A stretch of 7,532 nucleotides of DNA from an uncultured bacterium (GCA_929200685.1 CAKNAO010000031.1:1-7532); one strand, 5' to 3'. Positions 1-7,497 are shown, counted from the first letter of the stretch. Notes: generated from the sequence alone by a model not told the origin. Translations and numbers: made by a program.

Positions 1-32
1 TTCTTTAAATTATTAATTTCATTTAAATTCAT
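1..32 (-). CDS. N-terminus of an unidentified protein (cut by window edge)
   Basis: An ATG (complement of 30-32) opens a frame that runs off the window after ten whole codons, reading MNLNEINNLK. A TATAAT box sits 9 nt upstream and there is no purine-rich ribosome binding site. Too little is visible to assign a family. It lies on the same strand as all the other genes, 47 nt beyond the end of the Smr gene. It could also be a chance ATG, since the frame has only ten codons behind it. Confidence 0.4.
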   Translation of the reverse strand, partial: MNLNEINNLK

Positions 33-41
33 AATAGAGAA

Positions 42-47
42 ATTATA
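42..47 (-). promoter_or_regulatory. Possible -10 box upstream of the edge gene
   Basis: The minus strand reads TATAAT here, ending 9 nt before the ATG at 32. A start of transcription about 6-7 nt downstream would leave only a few untranslated bases, so the message would be nearly leaderless. No clear -35 element is seen. In DNA this A+T-rich the hexamer can occur by chance, so the call rests on its spacing to the ATG. Confidence 0.35.
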
Positions 48-79
48 AATAATTTAATGATTTAAAAAAATAATAAATT

Positions 80-304
80 TTATTTTTTAATTATGTAGGA
101 TCCTAAATTATTATTTTTATGATGTCAAGAATAACCTTCATCTTCTAAAATATTCTCAAGAACTCTTCTTAAAGTTCCACCATTTCCAGTAATAATTTCT
201 AATGAACTTATTGAACCATTTTCAAAATCCATAATTGCCATTAAAATAATTTTTGTTGCTTCTATTTCATCTTTTCCATGAAGATCTATAATTTTATTAT
301 TCAA
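80..304 (-). CDS. Small stand-alone Smr-domain protein
   Basis: This 74-residue protein is essentially one Smr domain, the nuclease-type fold found at the C-terminus of MutS2 and in SmrA/SmrB. Visible motifs are the catalytic-type DLHG at residues 7-10 (D7 and H9 form the DxH pair), the glycine loop TGNGGTLR at 39-46, and a C-terminal GSYIIKK matching the last strand. Trp60 is encoded by TGA; under the standard code the protein would stop there. The start is a TTG preceded by AGAAGGA at 7 nt; a TTG 45 nt further upstream (first base at 349) has no such site and would overlap the previous gene more. The gene overlaps the regulator gene by 8 nt, so the two are probably cotranscribed and translationally coupled. 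Smr proteins elsewhere cleave mRNA at collided ribosomes or act on DNA; which applies here is not shown by the sequence. Confidence 0.88.
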
Positions 305-971
305 ATTTATATCCTTCTTTTCTTGAAAAATGAAAATATTTTCGACCAATTTTATTTTTTAATTTAAATACTATTTGTTCAAGATTTCTTGAAGTATCTT
401 CTTCATAACCTCATACATATTTAAAAAGTTTATTTTTAGAAGTATATAAATGTTTTCTTTGCATTAAATATCTTAAAAGTTTTGATTCAATTTTAGTAAG
501 TTCAGTTCTTTTATTATTTATAATAACTACATTTTCTAAAAAATCAGCAATAATATCATGATAAATTATTGTTGTAAGATTTGAATGTTGTTTTCAATGA
601 CGTCTAGCAATAGCAAAAGTTTTTCATTGAAGAAGTTTAAAATCATTAAGATAAACTACATCATCAACAAGTTTTTTAAAAATTTTATAATCATCTGAAT
701 GTGGTTTATCAGAAATTATTACATATTTAAAAGTTTTTGATTGTTTTTTAAATAAAGAATAAAAATGAAAATCAAAATTTTCTTGACTATCTTTTCATAA
801 ATATAAAATATCAACTGCTTCTTTAGTAAAAATTTTAATGTTTAAAGGTTCTTTTATGATATGTTCATAATTTAAAAATCTTTTTCAATATTTTTCAACA
901 TTTTTTCAAATTTTTCTTTTATTTTTAGGTATTAAAGAAATAATTTTTAATTTTCTTTTATTCTCTTCCAT
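297..971 (-). CDS. Orphan OmpR/PhoB-like winged-helix protein with decayed receiver domain
   Basis: This 224-residue protein has the two-part plan of an OmpR-family response regulator. Residues about 135-223 match the winged-helix effector domain: TELTKIESKLL at 156-166 (canonical LTxxEfxLL), KLFKYVWGYE at 181-190 (canonical LLexVWGyd), a recognition-helix region at 193-209, and a final wing ending EGYKFE (canonical GxGYRf). Residues about 8-130 resemble the receiver fold, most clearly the late part: strand VIISD at 84-88, VDDVVYLND at 102-110 (canonical GADDYlxKPF) and a helix ending ARRHWK. The acidic pair of strand 1, the phospho-acceptor Asp and the Lys before Pro are not there, so phosphorylation control looks lost. 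All six Trp codons (22, 29, 59, 116, 126, 187) are TGA. No histidine kinase gene is adjacent. The start is uncertain: an in-frame ATG at 980 would add three residues, but it overlaps a TATAAT box and neither ATG has a ribosome binding site. It is likely a DNA-binding regulator with unknown targets. Confidence 0.85.
312..318 (-). promoter_or_regulatory. Ribosome binding site fixing the TTG start of the Smr gene
   Basis: The minus strand reads AGAAGGA, 7 nt before the TTG at 302-304. It lies inside the last codons of the upstream regulator gene. It is the main reason for choosing this TTG over the in-frame TTG 45 nt earlier. Confidence 0.75.
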
Positions 972-978
972 ATTAATC

Positions 979-984
979 ATTATA
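979..984 (-). promoter_or_regulatory. Possible -10 box for the regulator-Smr unit
   Basis: The minus strand reads TATAAT, with 7 nt between it and the ATG at 971. It lies just past the T tract of the smc terminator, where a new transcription unit would be expected to begin. Initiation at normal spacing would fall at or next to the ATG, giving a leaderless message and agreeing with the lack of a ribosome binding site. No convincing -35 is seen. Confidence 0.45.
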
Positions 985-988
985 AATA

Positions 989-1026
989 AAAAAAATGATT
1001 GTTTAAAATTACTCAATCATTTTTTT
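989..1026 (-). terminator. Intrinsic terminator at the end of smc, stop codon in the loop
   Basis: A perfect 13-bp inverted repeat (989-1001 with 1014-1026) surrounds a 12-nt loop. The stem core is ATGATTG/CAATCAT extended by six A:T pairs, and on the minus strand it ends in eight T residues (988-995). The smc stop codon (1009-1011) is inside the loop and the last codons of smc form the ascending arm. As the arms are flanked by A and T tracts on opposite sides it could also act on the plus strand, though no plus-strand gene is evident. Confidence 0.8.
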
Positions 1027-3924
1027 GGCATCTGATAATTTAACTGTAAAAAATGAAGTAACACCTCTTGTTTGCATTGTTGCTCCAAATAAATGATCTA
1101 CTTTTGACATTGTTCCAATTCTATGGGTTACAACAATAAATTGTGTTTGTTTTTTTAATTGTTGTAAATATGAAGCAAATCTTAATACATTTGCTTCATC
1201 AAGTGCAGCTTCAACTTCATCTAAAATACATAATGGAATTGGTTTATATTTAAGAATTGCAAATAAAAGGGTTATAGCAATAATTGATTTTTCTCCACCT
1301 GAAAATAATTTAAGATTTTTAACAGTTTTTCCTGGAGGTTGAGCAATAATTTCGATTCCTGATATTAAAATATTTTTAGGATCAGTATATTTTACTTCTG
1401 CCATACCACCACCAAACATTGTTTTAAAAATATTTATCATTTCATTATTAACATTTTTTACAGTTTCATCTAATTTATTTACAATAATTTTATCCATATT
1501 ATGAATGGCACTAACAATAATGTCTTTTGCTTCCATTAATTCTTTTTCAGAATTATAAATTTTAAAATATCTTTCTTTAATTTCTTTGTATTTTTCAATT
1601 GAATCTAAATTAATATTTCCAATTTCTTTTATTTGATTTTTTAATTTAGCAACAATTTCTTGAGCTTTTTTCTTTTCAATTGACAATGAATATTGATTAA
1701 TAACATTTTCAACAGTGATTCCATATTCACTCATCAATCTTTCTTTTTGATTATTAATAATAAATTCAGCTTGATTTTTTTCATTTACTTTTGAAGTTGA
1801 ATTTTCAATTAAATTTCTAAGTTTTTTTTCATTATCTGTTTTTAAATTATTTAAATTAACTATTTCTTTATTAAAATCAATTATTGATTCTCTTTTTAAT
1901 TTGATTTTTGTTTGAATTGAAGATTTTTGAACTTCAAAATTTTCAGTTGAAATTTTTTTATTATTATTAGCTTTAAATTTTTTATTTGTTTCAAATTCAA
2001 ATTGAGATTTTAAATTATTAAATTGAACTTGTAAAACATTTCTTTTTTCTATAGTTTTTACAATTTCAATATTTAGTTCAGAAATAATTGTTCTTTCTTT
2101 TGAAATTAAATTTAATAAAATTTGATTTTCTGATTTTTGTTGTTTAATTTTTTCGCTTAGATTTGGAATAAATTTTTCCATTTTTTGAATTTCTTCATCT
2201 ATTCATAAAAGATTTTTTGTTCTTAATTTTTCACCACCAGAAATAATTCCACTAGATCTTATAACATCACCATTTAAAGTAACAATCATTAATAAATTAT
2301 TTATTAATTTAGAAATTTTATTAGCATTTTCAATATTATCTACCACAACTATATTACCAAGTAAAAATTCTTTAAGAATATTATATTTTTCTTTTGTTTT
2401 AACAAGATTTTTTGCAATTCCAACATAACCATCTTGAGATTTAATAATTGCCAAAAGTTCTTGTTTAATAAATTTAGGTTTAATTCTATTTAAAGGTATA
2501 AAAGTTGCTCGACCAGCTTTATTTTTATTTAAAAATTGCACACATTTAACAGCTTCACTTGAATTTGAAACCACTATATGTTGAAAAACATTTGATAGTA
2601 TTGTTTCAATTGAAATTCTATAATCTTCTTCAACTTTTATTAAATTCATAACTAAACCTAAAAAACCTTTAAAAAGAGAAGAATTTTCAATAATTGTTTT
2701 TACCCCTTTAAATAAATATGATTTACTATTTTTTTGATTTTTTAAAATATCTATTTTTGTTAAAAATTGAATTAATTTTTTTTCATTTTTTTCAACTAAA
2801 TAATTTAAATCATTTAGTTTATTTTCTTGAATTGAAATATTTTTCTTTTTATTATTAATTTCTTCTAATGATTTTTTTTCAAAATTTTTATAATAAATAA
2901 TTTTTTTTCAAAGTTCTTGAAGTTCTTCATTAATAGTTTTGATTTTTAATTTTGATGAAGAATTTATTTTTCCTTCAATTATTAATTTTCTTCTTTCAGA
3001 AATTTGAGAATTTAAAATTTGTAAATCTCTTAATTTTTCAGAAGTATTTTGTAAATTGTTATTTAATGAAATAATTTCATTTTCAAACAAAAGTTTTTGA
3101 GAATTTTTATCATGAAGTTTTTTTTCATAATTTGAAATTTTTTCTTTTAATTCTTCTTTGTAAGAAAAAGTATTTTCTAAATTTTTATCAAGTTCTTTTA
3201 ATTTTTTACTAAAATAAACAATATCATCAGAAATTAATTCTAATTCTATTTTTTTTAGTTCTTTTTTCTTAAGAAGATATAAATTTGCTTTTTCAGATTG
3301 TTTTTTTAAAGGTTTTAATTGTTTTTCTAATTCTTTAACAATAATTGAAATTTTTTCAAGAGTTTCTGAAGTTTTTTCAAGTTTATTCATAGCTTCTTTT
3401 TTTCTTTGCTTATATTTTGAAATACCAGCTGCTTCTTCAAAAAATAATCTTCTTTCTTCTGGTTTAGCTTGAGCAATATTTTGAATTGTACCTTGAGAAA
3501 TAATAGCAAGTGAAGATTTTCCAATTCCTGATTCCATTGCAATTTCTTTAATTTCTTTTAATTTAGCAACTTTACCATTAATAAAATATTTATTACTACT
3601 TATTCCACGTTCAACATGTCTTGAAATAATTATTTTTTTATGTGGAATAGAACATTTACCTTCAGAATTATCAAATGTTAAAAAAACTTCTGCTTTATTT
3701 AAAGATTGAACTTTTTTAGAACCAGAAAAAATAATATCATCAGTTGAATCACCACGAAGATTTTTTAATGATTGTTCACCTAAAACTCATTTTATAGCAT
3801 CATTAATATTTGATTTACCAGAACCATTTGGACCAACAATTCCTACAATTCCACCATCAAAATTTAAAGTAATTTTATTAGCAAATGATTTAAAACCTTT
3901 AGTTTCTACTTTAATTAATTTCAT
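1009..3924 (-). CDS. smc: Chromosome segregation protein SMC
   Basis: SMC is the ATPase of the bacterial condensin that organises and segregates chromosomes, working as an antiparallel coiled-coil dimer with ScpA/ScpB. The 971-residue product has all the parts: Walker A GPNGSGKS at 31-38, LRGDSTDDIIFSGS about 56-69, a Q-loop around SQGTI (Q144), FEEAAGISKYK at 162-172, a lysine/glutamate-rich coiled-coil arm to about 406, the hinge at about 407-564 (GRATFIPL at 471-478, closing GIISGG), a second arm to about 800, the ABC signature LFSGGEKS at 873-880 and Walker B with catalytic-type residues D902 and E903. It reads through only with TGA as Trp (46, 339, 574). At 971 residues it is clearly shorter than the roughly 1,190 of the Bacillus protein; the missing length is in the arms. 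Its ATG shares the A of the rnc stop codon (TAATG), with a weak GGA 8 nt upstream. A hairpin terminator ends it. Confidence 0.98.
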
Positions 3925-4592
3925 TATTTATTTATTTCCAATGTATTTAAAGCATTTTTAGCAGCATTAATTTCTGCTTCTTTTTTGGTTTGACCACTTC
4001 CTATTCCAAATTTATTTTTTTCATGAAATACTTCTGTATAAAATGTTCCATCTTCATTTTTAGTAGTAACATATTCAATATTTTCTCTTGATTCAATTTG
4101 CAAATATTCTTGTAATAAAGTTTTGGGATTTTTAAATTCCATTTTATCTAGATTTTTAAGATTTTTAAATAAATTTTGTAAAAGAAATTTTCTTACTGCT
4201 CAAAGTCCAATATCTAGATAAATAGCACTTAATATTGATTCAAAAATATCAGAAAATAATTTTGAATTATTTTTTAAATTAATATTTTGATTATTAGCAA
4301 TTTTAATATATTTATAAAGTCCAATATCAAAAGTAATTTTTGATAAATTTTCTCCTTTAACAAGATTAGATTTAATAATCGACATTTTTCCTTCAGTCAT
4401 TTTTGGATAATTAACAAATAAAAAATCAGAAACTAAAAAATTTAAAATTGAATCACCTAAAAATTCTAAACGTTGATAATTTTTTTTAATTTTATTTTCA
4501 AAAGAAAATGATTGATGCATTAAAGCTTCTTCATAATATGAAATATCTTTAAAATTAATTTTATTTTTTATTAAAAATTTTTTAATTTTCAT
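3924..4592 (-). CDS. rnc: Ribonuclease III
   Basis: This enzyme cleaves double-stranded RNA and processes the rRNA precursor and other structured transcripts. It is 222 residues long, normal for the family. The N-terminal nuclease domain carries RLEFLGDS at 41-48 and the metal-binding residues E43, D47, D115 and E118, plus E67 in TEGKM. The C-terminal double-stranded-RNA-binding domain starts at NPKTLLQEYLQ (about 154-164) and ends with the typical GSGQTKKEAEINAAKNAL. Residue 40, just before RLEF, is Gln where E. coli has Glu38. Trp131 is a TGA and links the two domains. The ATG has AAAAAAGG 9 nt upstream (4602-4609) and overlaps the end of plsX by 11 nt. Its stop overlaps the smc start by 1 nt, so translational coupling with both neighbours is likely. 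The rnc-smc pairing is also found in Bacillus. Confidence 0.97.
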
Positions 4593-5571
4593 TTTGAAAA
4601 ACCTTTTTTATATCTTTTATAACAGAAGAATTAAGTGCTATTTTAGCTTGATTAAATGCTCCTATAAATGATTCTTCATCAGAAGAACCATGAGCTTTTA
4701 AAGCTAATTGATTTAATCCTATAATTCAAGCAGCACCAACATTTTTATAACTAATTATATCTTTTATATTTTTATATGCTCCTTTTGATAAAAAAGCTCC
4801 TATTTTATAAATTAACTTTGATTTTAATTCATTTTTAAGAATTTTAAAAATTGAAGTCATAGTACCTTCCATAGTTTTTAAAATTAAATTACCACCATAG
4901 CCATCAACTATTGAAACATCAACAATTCCATCTAATAATTCACGTGGTTCAATAAAACCAACATAATTAATATTTTTTGTTTTTTTTAAAATTTTATTTG
5001 CTTCAATTTGAAATTCATGACCTTTTTTATCTTCAATCCCAATATTTAAAACTCCAATTTTTGGATTTAAAATATTTAAAAATTTTTTAGAAAATATATT
5101 TCCTATTTTTGCTCATTGCACAATCATTTCTTTTGTTGTTAAAATGTTTGCCCCAACATCCATCATTATGAATTTTTTGTTTTTTTGAATTGTTGGAAAA
5201 ATAGGCATGAAAGCTGATCTTTTTACACCATTAATTCTATTTAAAATTAAAGTTGTTAAAGATAAATAAAGTCCTGAATCTCCTGATGAAATAACAATAT
5301 CTGCTTTTTTTTCTTTAACTAATTTAATGGCCATAGTCATAGAAAAATTAGAGTTTTTTAAAGTTCTTGGAGAAATATTTTTATCTTTAATTTCTTTTGC
5401 ATCTATTATTTTAATAAATTTATTTTCTTTAATGTATTTTAATATTTTTTGTTTTTTTCCTACTAAATAAAAAAAGTAATCATTATTTATTTTTAAAAAA
5501 TTTAAAACAGCATTAATACATGGAACTATTCCATTATCATTACCCATAACATCAAAAGCAATTTTTTTCAA
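4582..5571 (-). CDS. plsX: Phosphate acyltransferase PlsX
   Basis: PlsX interconverts acyl-[acyl carrier protein] and acyl-phosphate, feeding PlsY at the first acylation of glycerol-3-phosphate; it is a peripheral membrane enzyme. The product is 329 residues, the usual family length. Family motifs in order are DVMGND at 7-12, ISSGDSGLYL at 94-103 (canonical SAGNTGA), MMDVGANI at 136-143, GVLNIG, a block resembling DGFxGNxxLKTxEG (here DGYGGNLILKTMEG), and near the end GAAWIIGLN with ALKAHGSS. Trp153 and Trp282 are TGA codons. The start is a TTG with a good AGAAGG site 6 nt upstream. It follows fakA by 19 nt and overlaps rnc by 11 nt. Being next to fakA fits use of acyl-phosphate made from imported fatty acids. 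The GDSG variant of the GNTG motif may be a lineage feature. Confidence 0.96.
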
Positions 5572-5577
5572 TTAATA

Positions 5578-5583
5578 CCTTCT
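5578..5583 (-). promoter_or_regulatory. Ribosome binding site fixing the TTG start of plsX
   Basis: The minus strand reads AGAAGG, 6 nt before the TTG at 5569-5571, within the 19-nt gap after fakA. With this site, and the conserved MKKIAFDVMG N-terminus beginning exactly there, the TTG start is well supported. Confidence 0.85.
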
Positions 5584-5590
5584 TTCTTGA

Positions 5591-7198
5591 TTATTCATAT
5601 GAAATTAAAAAATTGTAAACTTTTTGATCACCATATTTAATTTCAATTTCTACATCATAATGTGTTTCGATATAAGAAGCAATTTCATTAGCATCGATTT
5701 CGGTGGCATTATTGCCATAATATATTGTTACTATTTCAGTGTTTTCATCAATTAATTTTTTTGAAGTTTCAATTGCAGCAAGAGTTTTACTTGAATAAGA
5801 ATTAATAATTTTTCCTTCTGCAATTGCTAAATATTTATTTTCTTCAACATTAACTCCATTTATTTTAATGGTTTTAGTTGCTTTTGTAACTTCACCAGTT
5901 TTAACGGAGGTTATTGCTTCTTCCATTTCTTCTCTATTATCTTCTAAAGAATTTTTAGAATCAAAATTTAACATGGCAGAAATACCTTCCATTTGTGTTT
6001 TAGTAGGTATAACTATAACATCTTTGCTTGAAGTTTGAGCAGCTTGCTGGGCTGCTAATATAATATTTTTATTATTAGGAAGAATAATAATTTTGTTTGC
6101 TAAAATTTTGTTCATAGATTCGATAAAATCTTTAGCTGAAGGATTTGAAGTTTGACCAGCCTCAATGATAAAAGAAGCACCAAGTTCTTTCATTTCTTTA
6201 ATTATTCCTTGACCAGTATTGCATGAAATCACAACTATATCTTTTGATTTATTACCATTTTCTTTTTTTTCTTTAGAATAATTAGATTCATTTGCTTGAA
6301 TTGTCATATTATCAATTTTGATATTTTTAAATTCACCATACTTTATTGATTTTGTTAAAACTTCACCAGGTTTAAGCGAATGAATATGAACTTTTACAAT
6401 TTCATTATCTTTAATAGCAACTAAGGATTTACCAAGTTTTAAAAGTTCTTTTTCAAAATTATTTTTTTTAAATGATTTAGGTTTTAATAAACTTAAAATA
6501 AATTCTGTACAATAACCAAATTCACCATTATAATCTTCTCCAATTAAATTATTATTAATTTTTTTTTCTTTTTTAAGTTTTATTGATTTATTAATTAAAG
6601 CTTGATACATACCTTCAATAAATATTGTTAATCCTTCTCCACCTGAATCTACAACTCCAACTTCTTTTAAAACCGCGAGAAGTTCAGGGGTATATTTGGT
6701 TGCTTCAAATGCATATTGATGAGCAAGTTGAAGTGTTTCTTCAATTGTGCTTGAAACAGTTATTGATTTAGAAAGATTTTCATAAATTAATCTTATAACT
6801 GTAAGTATAGTTCCTTCAACTGGTTCATAAACTGTTTTATAAGCATATTTTTTTGCTAAATTAAGTGCTTCAACTAAATCAAAAGCATTAGCAGTTTTTT
6901 TATTTTTTAAATAAATTGAAAAACCTTTAAAAAATTGAGAAAGAATAACACCTGAATTACCTCTTGCGCCAAGAAGCATTCCTTTTGCAAATTTAGTTAA
7001 AATTTCACCAATTGAATAATTATTATCATTTTGAATTTGTTTATAGGCATATTCAACTGTTGAACTCATATTTGAACCAGTGTCTCCGTCTGGAACTGGA
7101 AAAACATTTAAAGAATCAATTCTTAATCTATTGTTAATAAGAGCATTCATGCCTGATTTTAGAAGTTTTTTAAAATCTTGACCATTAATCCTTTTCAT
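5591..7198 (-). CDS. fakA: Fatty acid kinase ATP-binding subunit FakA (DhaL/YloV family)
   Basis: FakA supplies ATP binding and phosphoryl transfer to a fatty acid held by a FakB (DegV-family) partner, producing acyl-phosphate for membrane lipid synthesis. The 535-residue protein has an N-terminal DhaL kinase domain: LNVFPVPDGDTGSNM at 30-44 with metal-binding-type Asp37 and Asp39, GARGNSGV at 77-84, and VVDSGGEGL at 182-190. A middle domain follows with GYCTEF at 228-233 and KVHIHS at 269-274; Cys230, His271 and His273 fit the zinc-ligand set I recall from Staphylococcus FakA. The C-terminal part to 535 is the usual YloV tail. It contains no Trp. The ATG has a strong AGAGGAG 7 nt upstream (7206-7212) and shares one base with the stop codon of the Asp23-family gene. 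No FakB gene is in the window, so it must lie elsewhere. Older annotations call such proteins dihydroxyacetone kinase-like. Confidence 0.95.
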   Translation of the reverse strand: MKRINGQDFKKLLKSGMNALINNRLRIDSLNVFPVPDGDTGSNMSSTVEYAYKQIQNDNNYSIGEILTKFAKGMLLGARGNSGVILSQFFKGFSIYLKNKKTANAFDLVEALNLAKKYAYKTVYEPVEGTILTVIRLIYENLSKSITVSSTIEETLQLAHQYAFEATKYTPELLAVLKEVGVVDSGGEGLTIFIEGMYQALINKSIKLKKEKKINNNLIGEDYNGEFGYCTEFILSLLKPKSFKKNNFEKELLKLGKSLVAIKDNEIVKVHIHSLKPGEVLTKSIKYGEFKNIKIDNMTIQANESNYSKEKKENGNKSKDIVVISCNTGQGIIKEMKELGASFIIEAGQTSNPSAKDFIESMNKILANKIIILPNNKNIILAAQQAAQTSSKDVIVIPTKTQMEGISAMLNFDSKNSLEDNREEMEEAITSVKTGEVTKATKTIKINGVNVEENKYLAIAEGKIINSYSSKTLAAIETSKKLIDENTEIVTIYYGNNATEIDANEIASYIETHYDVEIEIKYGDQKVYNFLISYE

Positions 7199-7497
7199 TA
7201 TTTAACTCCTCTAACATAAATTATTGTTTCATCAATTTTTTCATTATTTTTTTCATAAACATTTTTAATTGTTGAATCAATTTGAGAAACAACCGCTTTT
7301 ATTCTAACATTCATATCAACAATAATGCCAATAGAAATATTTATTTTATTATTAATTTTCTCTACATTAAATGCTTTTTCAAATTTTTTCTTTGAAACTT
7401 TGATAACTTTTTTTGAAATATCAACATTTGCAAATGTTACAAATCCTGAAATATATGAAATTTTTTTAATTAATTCATTTTTAATTTTTTCAGTCAT
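7198..7497 (-). CDS. Asp23/YloU-family protein
   Basis: This 99-residue protein matches the Asp23/YloU family in layout: an N-terminal ISYISGFVTFANVDI, a lysine-rich stretch, then a hydrophobic strand and helix (ISIGIIVDMNVRIKAVVSQ about 54-72) and a closing strand IIYVRGVK. There is no signal peptide or membrane segment. Family members are small cytoplasmic proteins, some linked to the cell envelope; the biochemical role is not settled. Position is the strongest argument: a yloU-like gene directly before the fakA/yloV gene is a conserved pair in Firmicutes. The start ATG has AAAAGG 7 nt upstream (7505-7510), and the stop overlaps the fakA ATG by 1 nt. As first gene after a promoter-like site it probably heads the operon. 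Sequence similarity alone is modest because the protein is short and lysine-rich. Confidence 0.82.
   Translation of the reverse strand: MTEKIKNELIKKISYISGFVTFANVDISKKVIKVSKKKFEKAFNVEKINNKINISIGIIVDMNVRIKAVVSQIDSTIKNVYEKNNEKIDETIIYVRGVK
7206..7212 (-). promoter_or_regulatory. Strong ribosome binding site of fakA
   Basis: The minus strand reads AGAGGAG, 7 nt before the fakA ATG and inside the last codons of the Asp23-family gene. It is the closest match to the Shine-Dalgarno consensus in the window and suggests fakA is translated independently as well as by coupling through the TAATG overlap. Confidence 0.8.

Noticed and set aside
33..79. Possible terminator between the Smr gene and the edge gene
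   Set aside because: The stretch is A+T-rich but I find no stable hairpin with a T tract, so no terminator is called.
98..103. Isolated palindrome GGATCC at the end of the Smr gene
   Set aside because: A single 6-bp palindrome inside coding sequence, explained by Gly-Ser codons; no flanking repeat or operator-like symmetry.
2870..2910. Two A8 runs (coding strand) close together in smc as possible programmed slippage sites
   Set aside because: They encode Glu-Lys-Lys/Trp-Lys-Lys in a lysine-rich coiled coil of an A+T-rich genome, the frame is continuous, and no downstream structure or alternative frame is seen.
1009..5571. Apparent premature stops in smc, rnc and plsX, as if pseudogenes
   Set aside because: Every interruption is an in-frame TGA; the frame never shifts and domain motifs continue on both sides, so these are Trp codons of the mollicute code.
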